This document shows, in pieces, positions 23,423 to 32,449 of a stretch of DNA of 45,326 bases (position 1 is the stretch's first letter; every line of letters starts with the position of its first letter). The stretch spans positions 1 to 45,326 of IMG/VR virus record IMGVR_UViG_3300025133_000208, one strand, 5' to 3'. The DNA is from a virus. Both the position numbers and the translations under genes were made by a program. The notes beneath the pieces were generated by a model. The model had not been told where the DNA came from, ran no database searches, and saw nothing but the letters and a program-made list of their open reading frames with translations.

Positions 23423-24094
23423 ATGGGATACTTAAACAACAGTTCTATCACGGTAGATGCAATTCTCACGAAAAAAGGTAGAGAATTATTAGCACGTGGT
23501 AGAGATGAATTTCAAATCACGCAATTTGCTTTAGCTGATTCTGAAATTGATTACGATTTATATAATCCGGCACATCCATTAGGTACTGCATATTATGGTG
23601 CAGCTATTGAGAATTTGCCAATTGTTGAAGCGTTGACAGATGAAACGCAGATGATGAAATATAAATTAGTAACACTACCAAAAGGTACTGCAAGGATACC
23701 GGTTGTAAGAGTAGCTCAAAACACTATTAATTTAGAATCAGGCGAGCAGACAAGAATTAATCCACAGACGGTTAATTTTCAAAATGGCAATCAGCAGTTT
23801 GGATATACAGTTATTCTTTCTGATTCAGATGTAGCCGAAGTTAGAGTTGCGAGATCAGCACCAAATAGTTCCGCTGCATCAGTACCGCAATTCGTTGGTG
23901 ATAACGAAGCTGCTCAATCAGTAACAGTCTCTGGTATTGAATTTGAAATAACTGCAAAAGAGCAATTATTATCAGATAAATCAGCTACTATATTAATTAT
24001 AGGAAATGAGACCGGCGGCCGTGCTACTATTAACTTAACCGTACGTAGATTAGAAGTTGCTACTACGGCAGGTGCACCGACATCGCAATCATAA
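23423..24094 (+). CDS. Conserved-looking tail structural protein (223 aa)
   Basis: 223 aa. The N-terminus (SSITVDAILTKKGRELLARG, then FQITQFALADSEIDYDLY) is a pattern I associate with uncharacterised virion proteins in long-tailed phages. The C-terminal 80 residues are strand-rich, like an Ig-type fold (VTVSGIEFEITAKEQLL). First gene of a late-type unit of three structural genes. Specific role unknown. Confidence 0.68.
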   Translation: MGYLNNSSITVDAILTKKGRELLARGRDEFQITQFALADSEIDYDLYNPAHPLGTAYYGAAIENLPIVEALTDETQMMKYKLVTLPKGTARIPVVRVAQNTINLESGEQTRINPQTVNFQNGNQQFGYTVILSDSDVAEVRVARSAPNSSAASVPQFVGDNEAAQSVTVSGIEFEITAKEQLLSDKSATILIIGNETGGRATINLTVRRLEVATTAGAPTSQS

Positions 24095-24107
24095 AAGGTA
24101 AAAGAAA

Positions 24108-25376
24108 ATGGCATTTAATAATAGACCAGTTAGAAGAGCAACGGCAGCCAGGACGGCCTTACCAGCAGCTGCTACACGCGAAACATCAAACACATCAACC
24201 ACTCAGCAAATACAATCATTAGCTAGTCAATTAGCTAATCAGATTCTACGAGAAAGAGAGGTTGCATCTAGAAGAGCGAGATTAGGTAGAGTATTTACTA
24301 CTTTCGATCCTGCAGAAGATGTTATTCCTAATCAACAAGAAACTGTTACAAAGGCTTTATTTTCAAATAATGTCGGCAACCTTTTAACTTACTTTACTTC
24401 TTCAACTGCTACGGCAACTCAAAAAACTTATTTTCAAAATATATTTAATGGCAATCCTACCGGTACCGGTTCATCACAATTATCTATTGCATTTGGTGAT
24501 CGAAATGGTTCTGGTTCTGTTGATTTAACAGGTAACTTAAATAATGATACTCCTACTCGAGCTATTTATAAACAATATGCTCAATTGGTATTAGAACCTA
24601 ATGATACTAAATTTACCATTAATGGTGTTGATACCGATAGAATTTATGTAGTTAATTTTAATCGAGCTAGATTCCGTGAAAAATTAGATCCTGGCAACGT
24701 AGAATTCAATATTGCATTTTTATCAGGCTCTCAAGCAGTTGCAGGTGGAGTTTCGTCTAATGCTGGCATGACTGGATCGGCTGTGAAAGTAGATGGTACT
24801 AATAGGGTATTAAGAGTTATTGATGATTCAGGAGCTTCTCTAGGAAATGTATCTGAGGCTGGATTAGTTTATAATTTAGTATCTGGTTCAATTGTGGATG
24901 GTATTAATACTCCATCCACTCCACAGTATTTTGGACTTCTATATCCTCAGCATGGATATGCAATATTCGATGCTAATAAATTAGATACTACGGCATCTTT
25001 TGAAACAGTAACAGGTTCATTGATTCAAGGTGATAATGCAATTAAATTGTTTACTGCAATATCCGGAGCCGCTACTATCATTCAAGGAAGTAATAAATTT
25101 GGTATTCAAGCAAGATCATCGGAACAAGTAAAATCTACTTATTATTATGTACGTGTTAAGAATGGAGAATATAATTATTCAAACAATCCTTCATTCGTAA
25201 CCGGTTCATTGGGTCAATTAGCATTTAGTACTTTTGTACAAGATCCTCAAGTATATCTTACTACCGTTGGATTATATAATGAAAGAAAAGAAATGCTTGC
25301 TGTTGCTAAATTAAGCAAGCCAGTATTGAAAGCCTTTACAAGAGAAGCACTTATCAAAGTTAAATTAGACTTTTAA
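24108..25376 (+). CDS. Tail structural protein sharing a C-terminal module with its neighbour (422 aa)
   Basis: 422 aa. The N-terminal 70 residues are Ala/Thr/Arg-rich and helical, the rest beta-rich. The C-terminal 40 residues (TTVGLYNERKEMLAVAKLSK) parallel the end of the next gene product (TEIGLYNDQCELLAIGKLGQ), suggesting a shared attachment or assembly module. Good AAAGG-type site upstream. Probably a fibre- or baseplate-associated protein. No database family recalled. Confidence 0.65.
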   Translation: MAFNNRPVRRATAARTALPAAATRETSNTSTTQQIQSLASQLANQILREREVASRRARLGRVFTTFDPAEDVIPNQQETVTKALFSNNVGNLLTYFTSSTATATQKTYFQNIFNGNPTGTGSSQLSIAFGDRNGSGSVDLTGNLNNDTPTRAIYKQYAQLVLEPNDTKFTINGVDTDRIYVVNFNRARFREKLDPGNVEFNIAFLSGSQAVAGGVSSNAGMTGSAVKVDGTNRVLRVIDDSGASLGNVSEAGLVYNLVSGSIVDGINTPSTPQYFGLLYPQHGYAIFDANKLDTTASFETVTGSLIQGDNAIKLFTAISGAATIIQGSNKFGIQARSSEQVKSTYYYVRVKNGEYNYSNNPSFVTGSLGQLAFSTFVQDPQVYLTTVGLYNERKEMLAVAKLSKPVLKAFTREALIKVKLDF

Positions 25377-25392
25377 CAAATAATGTCACGAT

Positions 25393-27114
25393 ATGCCACA
25401 ACCGTCAGTATTTCGAGCATTACGACCTAGCGATAAGCAGTTTACGCCTTTTCAGACTTACAAGAATTATAGTGTAACAAATGCATTACCGGATGGATAT
25501 GAATTATTACATGCTATCCATGCAAAAAGAACTCCAGCCATAAGTGCAAGTTCTGCAGCAAATGATCCTACCAATACAAATGGTATTAACCAGCATGTTG
25601 CCTGGAATGCTATAGACCATCGATATTATCGCCATCCATATGATCCTGCTAAGACAGCAGAATTAACCGATAGAAGAAAAACGGATAAGTTTTTATTTTA
25701 TTCTGCATCATTATTATCCGTTCCTTATTTTGAAATGGGAGAACGTGTAAAAGCAAATAGCGTTTCAATTGAATCATCTGGATTTACTTTACAAGATGAT
25801 GGTAATGGTAATTTACGAGATGCATTAATCAATTCTGCTTCTTTTGCTAACCGTAAAAAATTAATTGCATATTGGTCTTTCAATAACGAGTTCCGTAAGT
25901 TTCAAAATCAAACCGGAACTTTAAATGGTTCAATGCCGTTTGATAGCCGTACCTTTACTCCAGAGTTCAAATCTACTATTAGTAATGTTGTTTTAGAAAA
26001 TGGCGTCGCTACTAGTGCCACTAGTGCTAGTGGAATGGCAGCTGGATTTATTGGTGGAGAGTCTGAAAATCCAGGTTATATTGTAACAGACCAAATCAAA
26101 GATCTAGATTTTGAATCTACTAAAGATTGGACTATTAGTTTTTGGTTACGTGCTCCAGGACAGTCAGCAGGTTTCGATGTATATGCACCTGTTATAAGTA
26201 AACGGTATGAAAAGGAGATACGAAGATATAATGCGGTTACTGGTTTAATTGAATCAGCAGTAACTAGTTCCGTGCCAGGAGAATTAGCGTATAATGAATT
26301 GCAACTTGAAGAACAGGTACGTACTAAATCTAAAAGGTATCCATTTCATATTGAACTATATCAGACACGAAATCCAGATCCGCGTCGCGGTGATATAGTA
26401 GCTAGCGTCGGAGGTGATAATGGTACTGCTACTGCTAGTATTGATATAACAGTTGATGGTGACGTTACTGGCTCTTGGCATCACGTGGCAGTTAGACATT
26501 CTGCGAATACTTTAGAAATATTTAGAGACGGCGTCGCTACCGCGCAATCAGCTTCAACGGCTAATATTGGATATACATCAAATAAGGCTCGTACGTTATT
26601 TGGAAATGCCGATACAACGTCTAGACTAAATGGTACATATACCGGTAGTCTAGCAGAAATTAGATTTTATGATTATGCTTGTACAGAAACTGAAATAGCT
26701 TCATTAGCAAATGCACATTATATATCAGGTTCATTATATCAAACAAATGTAGCAGGTAACGTGTTTTATCGTAACGGCCATATGGTAGTATCATCACCAA
26801 TGCCAAAATTTCACGATACTCTGCAAGGTGTATTTACAGCTAGTTATAAAGGTACTCATACGGTATATGAAAATACAGTATTATGCAATATACCTAAGGA
26901 TACGATGAATGTATCAGTTAATCCATCGGCAGTTAAGCAAGGATATGATTCATTACGAATAGATGGAATGACTACCGGATCTCTATTACCATATGTAACT
27001 GAGATTGGATTATATAATGACCAATGTGAATTGCTAGCTATAGGTAAATTAGGCCAGGCGATACAAAAAAGAAATGATGTTGATTTGAATTTTATAATTA
27101 GATGGGATTATTAA
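25393..27114 (+). CDS. LamG-like tail protein (573 aa)
   Basis: 573 aa. The middle section (residues about 155-450) has LamG/concanavalin-like elements: LIAYWSFNNEFRKF, DWTISFWLRAPGQ, GSWHHVAVRHSANTLEIFRDG and SLAEIRFYDYACTETEI. Such folds usually bind glycans or stabilise fibres. The C-terminus carries the same IGLYN...LLAIGKL module as the preceding gene product. Likely an adhesin or decoration of the tail tip. Confidence 0.7.
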   Translation: MPQPSVFRALRPSDKQFTPFQTYKNYSVTNALPDGYELLHAIHAKRTPAISASSAANDPTNTNGINQHVAWNAIDHRYYRHPYDPAKTAELTDRRKTDKFLFYSASLLSVPYFEMGERVKANSVSIESSGFTLQDDGNGNLRDALINSASFANRKKLIAYWSFNNEFRKFQNQTGTLNGSMPFDSRTFTPEFKSTISNVVLENGVATSATSASGMAAGFIGGESENPGYIVTDQIKDLDFESTKDWTISFWLRAPGQSAGFDVYAPVISKRYEKEIRRYNAVTGLIESAVTSSVPGELAYNELQLEEQVRTKSKRYPFHIELYQTRNPDPRRGDIVASVGGDNGTATASIDITVDGDVTGSWHHVAVRHSANTLEIFRDGVATAQSASTANIGYTSNKARTLFGNADTTSRLNGTYTGSLAEIRFYDYACTETEIASLANAHYISGSLYQTNVAGNVFYRNGHMVVSSPMPKFHDTLQGVFTASYKGTHTVYENTVLCNIPKDTMNVSVNPSAVKQGYDSLRIDGMTTGSLLPYVTEIGLYNDQCELLAIGKLGQAIQKRNDVDLNFIIRWDY

Positions 27115-27129
27115 TTTAAGGAAAAAGTT

Positions 27130-27549
27130 ATGGGATGGGGATCTAATTCACGTGCCCGAAGAGCCGCGTTAAAGCATGGCTATCGATCGGGATTCGAACA
27201 TAAAGTATCAGAGCAATTAACTGAACAAAAGATTAAGTTTGGATATGAGGATACTGTAATAGAATATACAATACCGGAGAGAAAGAGTAAGTATACTGTT
27301 GACTTTACATTACCGAATGGCATATTAGTAGAAACTAAAGGTAGATGGGTAGCTGCTGATAGAAAGAAGCATTTACTAATTAAAAAACAGCAACCTGAAT
27401 TAGATATTAGGTTAGTATTCCAGTCAGCTAAATCAAAAATAAGTAAAGGGTCCAAGACAACTTATGCTGATTATTGTGACAAGCATGGGATACAATGGGC
27501 TGAGAAACAAATACCGGAATCATGGATAAATGAAAAAAAGTTCTTCTAA
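27130..27549 (+). CDS. T7-type endonuclease I (Holliday-junction resolvase)
   Basis: 139 aa, nearly the same length as T7 gp3 (149 aa). The similarity spans the protein: FRSGLE-like YRSGFEHKVSEQL, then YTVDFTLPNGILVETKGRW, DRKKHLLIKKQQPELDIRLV and YCDKHGIQWA...IPESWI. The catalytic residues correspond to E23, D58, E68 and K70 (PD-(D/E)XK fold). It resolves branched DNA before packaging. T4 uses gp49, of an unrelated fold, for this job. Lies with AAGGAAAAAG upstream, between tail genes and the primase. Confidence 0.9.
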   Translation: MGWGSNSRARRAALKHGYRSGFEHKVSEQLTEQKIKFGYEDTVIEYTIPERKSKYTVDFTLPNGILVETKGRWVAADRKKHLLIKKQQPELDIRLVFQSAKSKISKGSKTTYADYCDKHGIQWAEKQIPESWINEKKFF

Positions 27550-27594
27550 ATCATTAATTATCCTAGAGCATCGAAAAAAAGTTACCTTGAGCTC

Positions 27595-27622
27595 TTGACC
27601 TTTTGGATTTTTTTCTTATATT
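27595..27622 (+). promoter_or_regulatory. Putative promoter before the primase gene
   Basis: TTGACC (27595-27600), 16 bases, TATATT (27617-27622), in the 181-nt AT-rich gap before the primase gene. The downstream box is part of a 17-base sequence, TTTTTCTTATATTAAAG (27610-27626), that recurs exactly at 40388-40404 before the terminase. It would let replication genes be expressed independently of the surrounding late genes. Nothing else is clear in the gap except a 26-codon frame (27666-27746). Confidence 0.45.
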
Positions 27623-27730
27623 AAAGAAAATAATAATAATTTTTTGTTTTTGTTTTCAGAATGCAATGAATGAAAATCAAAGACGAAACGAGATTGTTGG
27701 TTTATCAATGATCTCGCTAATATATAATAT

Positions 27731-28654
27731 ATGGGTTATAAACTAGACGGACTAATCGAATCGGTATTAGGTAAAGGGCGTGCGACTAACAAAGGTAATG
27801 TTGCATATTTCTGTCCTTTCTGTCATCATCAGAAGCGTAAACTTGAAGTAAGCCATGTTAACCAGTCATGGCATTGTTGGACGTGTAATGCAGCTGGCAG
27901 AAAATTAGTAACGCTATTTAAAAAGCTTAAGGTAGATAGAATACGTATTTCGAATCTATTTACCTTGCTAGATGAAACTGAATATAAACATAAAGTTACT
28001 ACTACAGAAACACCAGTTGTAGAATTACCCGTAGAATTCAAACCATTATGGGAATTAGATTCTAAAAATCCAGAATATAGAAATGCGGTTGCATATCTAA
28101 GAACGCGTGCTATAGGCATTGCTGATATATTGAAATATAGAATTGGTTATTGTGAGTCTGGTAAGTATGGTGGCAAAATTATTATACCTAGCTATGACGC
28201 AAATGGTTCATTGAATTATTTTGTATCCCGGGCATATTATGAATCAGATAATTTTAAATATAATAATCCACCTGTATCTAAAGATATTATAGGGTTTGAA
28301 TTATTTATCAATTGGGACTTGCCGATTATACTAGTTGAAGGTGCATTTGATGCTATAGCTGTTAAGCGTAACGCAATACCGCTATTTGGTAAAACGATTA
28401 GTAATACACTTAAAATGAGGATTGTAGAAAAACAAGTAACATCAATATATGTGTGTTTAGATAAAGATGCGCGGAAGCAAGCATTTGAAACGGCTGAATA
28501 TTTCATGGGTAATGGTATTGAAGTTTACTTCGTTGATATACAGGATAAAGACCCGTCCGAAATAGGATTTCAGGATATTATTTCTTATATTGATAATACT
28601 TATAGGCTCACGGAAGAACGATTAATGGAAGAGAAGATTTTATGCATGTTGTAA
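27731..28654 (+). CDS. 61: DNA primase (DnaG/gp61-type)
   Basis: 307 aa. Zinc finger at the N-terminus with C28, C31, C49 and C52 (CPFCHHQ ... WHCWTC). TOPRIM catalytic core with E203 (ILVEGAFDAI) and D244/D246 (CLDKDA). It makes RNA primers for lagging-strand synthesis together with the replicative helicase, which is not in this window. Length is similar to T4 gp61 (342 aa). The gene overlaps the next one by 13 nt. Confidence 0.88.
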   Translation: MGYKLDGLIESVLGKGRATNKGNVAYFCPFCHHQKRKLEVSHVNQSWHCWTCNAAGRKLVTLFKKLKVDRIRISNLFTLLDETEYKHKVTTTETPVVELPVEFKPLWELDSKNPEYRNAVAYLRTRAIGIADILKYRIGYCESGKYGGKIIIPSYDANGSLNYFVSRAYYESDNFKYNNPPVSKDIIGFELFINWDLPIILVEGAFDAIAVKRNAIPLFGKTISNTLKMRIVEKQVTSIYVCLDKDARKQAFETAEYFMGNGIEVYFVDIQDKDPSEIGFQDIISYIDNTYRLTEERLMEEKILCML

Positions 28655-31600
28655 AGAAAATAGATATCGGATTATCTAAGATAGACCGAATATATCATAT
28701 TGCTGATGTTCATGTACGTAATTTAAAACGTCATAAAGAATACCGAATTGTATTTAATAGATTGTACAAATATATTAAAAGTACAAAAACACCTAATAGC
28801 GTAATTTATATCGCAGGTGATATCGTACATTCTAAAACAGACCTATCACCGGAATCAGTTGATCTTGTAAGTGAATTTTTTATTCGATGTGCGGATCTTG
28901 CCCCTACCATTATAATTGCTGGTAATCATGATTGTAATTTAAATAATAGTTATCGGTTAGATGCTATTACGCCAATTGTCAATGCTATTAATCATCCATC
29001 GGTATATTATCTTAAGGATACTGATATATATGAATTAGGCGATTGTCAATTCAATGTTATGTCAGTATTCGATAAGCCAGCTGATTTTATTCGCGGAGCT
29101 AATTTTGAGGGTAAAAATAAGATTGCATTGCATCATGGTGCGGTGCATAATGCCACAACTGATTTAGGTATATCATTATCAAATACTCATGTTACTAATG
29201 ATTTATTTGCTGGCCATGATTTAGTCTTGTTAGGTGATATTCATAAAACGCAATATCTTAACAATGAAAAAACTATAGCATATCCAGGTTCATTAATACA
29301 GCAATCACATGGAGAGGTTTTAGTACATGGTATTATGGTATGGGATGTAGCTAAAAGAGAATCTGAATTCGTACCAATTAAAAATGATTATGGTTATTAT
29401 ACGTTTGAGGTTAAAAATGGCAAGATCGTTAATGCATCTAATAATGTACCACCTAAGCCTAGGCTGCGCCTTAAAGTAACGGATACGGATACTAGTGCCG
29501 TGAAATTAATTGTAACTGAGCTCAAACAAAAATATAAGGTTAAAGAATTAAGCATTCAGCGGATTAATAATCTTAACCAAAGTGCAGTAACACGAAAAAT
29601 TAATTTTGCTGATTATAGAGAAGTTGAAGCTCAAAATAAAATTATAAGCGAATATTTAACTGATAATTATGTTATAGCAGAACCAGTACTAGATGCAATC
29701 CGACATATCAATCGAAAAGTCCATAGCAAGATACCAGAACTAGTTGCAAACCGGAATGTAACATGGATACCTAAAGTGTTTGAGTTTTCCAATATGTTTA
29801 GTTATGGGGATTCCAATAAAATTGATTTTACTAATATGACTGGTACATATGGATTATTCGCTCCAAATGCTACCGGTAAATCAACATTATTGGATGCGTT
29901 ATCATTTTGTTGTTTTGATAAATGTTCTAGGACATCAAAGGCTCGCCATGTATTAAATAATAAAAAATCATCCTTTCAATCAAAGTTTGAATTTGAATTA
30001 GAAGGTCGTACATATTATATAGAACGAGGCGGTGTTAAAAATAATCATGGTCATGTAAGAGTAATTGTTAATTTTTGGTCTATAGACGAGGATGGTAATA
30101 AAGTATTGCTTAATGGCGATCAACGTGATTCCACTAATAAAGTTATACGTACGTATTTAGGTACATACGATGATTTTATTTTAACGGCATTATCATTACA
30201 AAATAACAATACTGGATTTATCGATAAATCTCAACGAGAACGAAAAGATTTATTATCACAGTTTTTAGATATTGATATATTTGATCAGCAATATCAAATC
30301 GCAAATGAAGAAATAAAAGAAACGGCAGCAGCTATAAAGGAACATAAGCGAACTGATTATTCGACAGAACTTTCCGAAGCAATCACAACTATAAATTCTG
30401 TATCAGCTTCTTTACAAGAATACGATAAAGAGCGTGGTAGCTTAATTGAAATACGTACTGCATTATCAACTGAATTATTAAATACCACTAAAGATCTTAA
30501 GCCGGTAGATTCTGAACTAACAGATATAAAATATTTGCATGAGCAATATTTACATTTCACTCAATCCGCTGCTATTCTTGAAGGTACGATTCATGACTGG
30601 AATACGGATTTAAAAGAAACGGAAGAGTTAATAGAGACTACCCGCACTGCATATGATAATTTAATTGTAGATGGATTGCCTGAGAAAATAGAAGAATGCG
30701 AAACTGCAATATATCATATCAAATCACTTCATGGTAACCTTAAGGTACAGCAAGATATATTATCGCATAAAGAGTCGCTAGCATCTCAATTAGAAATGCA
30801 TGAATATGATCCAGATTGTACTTATTGCACATCAAATCCAATAGTGCAAACGGCAATTATAGAATCAGAATCAATTCCAGATATTACAAGCAAGATTGAT
30901 GATTTAACTAATAAAATTGCATATTCAAGTAGTTTATATAATAAGGATTCATATAATATATTGGTATCTGATTTAGGTACAGCTGAATCTGATTTAGGTG
31001 ATGCAATTAAAAAAGAATCATCAATTAAATATGAATTAAGTAAGATTGATTCTGAATACCAGGCAGTTAAATGGAATTTAGATAAATATATAGATCTTCT
31101 TGCTAAGGCTGAAGAGCAAAAAGAAATAGTTAAAGCTAATAAAGAGTTAAATGAGCAGATAGTAATAATTGAATCTGAATTATCTGATACAGAATCTGAA
31201 ATTGATGAGATTGAAAGTAAAATATCAAAATTACGTCCTAAACTAATTATAGCTCAAAAAACTAAAACAGACGTTGAAAAGTCTATAAAGCGATTAATTG
31301 AATTAGAACAATCATATACCGGATATGAATATTATCTTAAAGCCGTTAAACGAGATGGGGTGCCATATGATTTAATTACAAAAGCATTGCCACAAATTGA
31401 AGCTGAAGTAAATAATATCTTAACCCAGATAGTTGAATTTACAGTATTGCTTAATACTGATGGTAAGAATATAAATGCATATATTGTATATGATACTGAT
31501 AATTATTGGCCATTGGAATTGACATCAGGCATGGAAAAGTTTATCGCAAGTCTTGCAATACGAGCTTCATTAATACACGTATCCAGTTTACCTCGTCCCA

Positions 31601-31797
31601 ACTTTATAGCAATAGATGAAGGGTTTGGTAATTTAGATTCAGATAATCTTAATTCAATGTATATGCTATTTGATTATTTAAAATCACAATTTGGATTTAT
31701 TTTAAGTATATCCCATATTGATGCAATGAGAGATATCGTTGATAGTTTAATAGAAATTAAGAAGGAGTCTGGATACTCGAAAATATCATATGATTGA
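28642..31797 (+). CDS. 47/46: Fused Mre11-Rad50 (gp47-gp46, SbcD-SbcC) recombination nuclease
   Basis: A single 1051-aa chain. Residues 1-350 are Mre11/SbcD-like: D22-x-H24, GD60, GNHD (94-97), a downstream HHG and GDIH. Residues about 370-1051 are Rad50/SbcC-like: Walker A NATGKST (409-415), a long coiled coil with the zinc hook CTYC at 726-729, signature LTSGMEKF (960-967), and Walker B FIAIDEGF with D992/E993. In T4 these are two genes that process DNA ends for recombination-dependent replication. The fusion fixes stoichiometry and removes the need for complex assembly. No internal start or frameshift is evident. Confidence 0.9.
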   Translation: MHVVKKIDIGLSKIDRIYHIADVHVRNLKRHKEYRIVFNRLYKYIKSTKTPNSVIYIAGDIVHSKTDLSPESVDLVSEFFIRCADLAPTIIIAGNHDCNLNNSYRLDAITPIVNAINHPSVYYLKDTDIYELGDCQFNVMSVFDKPADFIRGANFEGKNKIALHHGAVHNATTDLGISLSNTHVTNDLFAGHDLVLLGDIHKTQYLNNEKTIAYPGSLIQQSHGEVLVHGIMVWDVAKRESEFVPIKNDYGYYTFEVKNGKIVNASNNVPPKPRLRLKVTDTDTSAVKLIVTELKQKYKVKELSIQRINNLNQSAVTRKINFADYREVEAQNKIISEYLTDNYVIAEPVLDAIRHINRKVHSKIPELVANRNVTWIPKVFEFSNMFSYGDSNKIDFTNMTGTYGLFAPNATGKSTLLDALSFCCFDKCSRTSKARHVLNNKKSSFQSKFEFELEGRTYYIERGGVKNNHGHVRVIVNFWSIDEDGNKVLLNGDQRDSTNKVIRTYLGTYDDFILTALSLQNNNTGFIDKSQRERKDLLSQFLDIDIFDQQYQIANEEIKETAAAIKEHKRTDYSTELSEAITTINSVSASLQEYDKERGSLIEIRTALSTELLNTTKDLKPVDSELTDIKYLHEQYLHFTQSAAILEGTIHDWNTDLKETEELIETTRTAYDNLIVDGLPEKIEECETAIYHIKSLHGNLKVQQDILSHKESLASQLEMHEYDPDCTYCTSNPIVQTAIIESESIPDITSKIDDLTNKIAYSSSLYNKDSYNILVSDLGTAESDLGDAIKKESSIKYELSKIDSEYQAVKWNLDKYIDLLAKAEEQKEIVKANKELNEQIVIIESELSDTESEIDEIESKISKLRPKLIIAQKTKTDVEKSIKRLIELEQSYTGYEYYLKAVKRDGVPYDLITKALPQIEAEVNNILTQIVEFTVLLNTDGKNINAYIVYDTDNYWPLELTSGMEKFIASLAIRASLIHVSSLPRPNFIAIDEGFGNLDSDNLNSMYMLFDYLKSQFGFILSISHIDAMRDIVDSLIEIKKESGYSKISYD

Positions 31798-31805
31798 TAT
31801 TTATT
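31797..31805 (+). promoter_or_regulatory. Late-promoter-like box ATATTTATT
   Basis: ATATTTATT beginning 21 nt before the ATG at 31818 and overlapping the stop of the Mre11-Rad50 gene, followed by TTAAAGG. It restarts late transcription after the DNA-processing island. Confidence 0.55.
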
Positions 31806-31817
31806 TTAAAGGTAGCC

Positions 31818-32447
31818 ATGGCATTACGTAAAAAAGTTTCATATTTCGGATTGAAAGATTTGCCTTATGATATCGTGGATACTGACCCGCTATCATTGGA
31901 TTACTTTAGAATTATAGATTTTCCAGATAATCTTCAAGCCGGTAAAAATCTGATCAAGATAAGATCGCATCCGGAAAATTTTGCAGATGGGTCTGAAATA
32001 TACATCGAAATTTTAGATTTTAACGGTGATCCTATTTATTATGAGCCATTAAACTATCTCGAACCTGGCGGGACAAGAGTTATTTCAATATATATTTATC
32101 CAGATACCGCTCCGGGTGGTGCGACGGTTTATCTTGCAGGTAGGGCTACTAAAAATGTAGATACGGGTGAGTCGTATAAATATTCAACAGATTCAAATAA
32201 TATTAATTTTCGGAATATACCTAATCTGCTATGGACGCGTCCGGTAACAGTTGAACCTACACGTGCAAATAATTCTGAAATAATATTTACTAATACCGTC
32301 GGCGTTACAATTTCTGAAAATATTCAGCCATATTATGAGTTAATAAATTATACAGATTTAGAAACAATAGTAACAGGTAGCAATGATGCATTGCAAGCAA
32401 CACATTACACCGGCACTCCGCCGATTATAAACCCGTCCCTCGACTAA
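31818..32447 (+). CDS. Tail-fibre-associated structural protein (209 aa)
   Basis: 209 aa from the ATG at 31818, which has AAAGG upstream. A longer frame would start at TTG 31794 across the promoter-like box and is rejected. The product is beta-rich, with an immunoglobulin-like pattern (LIKIRSHPENFADGSEIYIE, TRVISIYIYPD). It ends two bases before the next structural gene. Probably a fibre connector or the N-terminal part of a fibre complex. Confidence 0.65.
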   Translation: MALRKKVSYFGLKDLPYDIVDTDPLSLDYFRIIDFPDNLQAGKNLIKIRSHPENFADGSEIYIEILDFNGDPIYYEPLNYLEPGGTRVISIYIYPDTAPGGATVYLAGRATKNVDTGESYKYSTDSNNINFRNIPNLLWTRPVTVEPTRANNSEIIFTNTVGVTISENIQPYYELINYTDLETIVTGSNDALQATHYTGTPPIINPSLD

Positions 32448-32449
32448 AA

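Noticed and set aside
27666-27746. A 26-codon reading frame before and overlapping the primase start
   Set aside because: Short, no ribosome-binding site and no recognisable product; a leader peptide is conceivable but cannot be supported.
31794-31817. N-terminal extension (TTG start) of the 31818 structural gene
   Set aside because: It would run through the ATATTTATT box, and the ATG at 31818 has a better ribosome-binding site.
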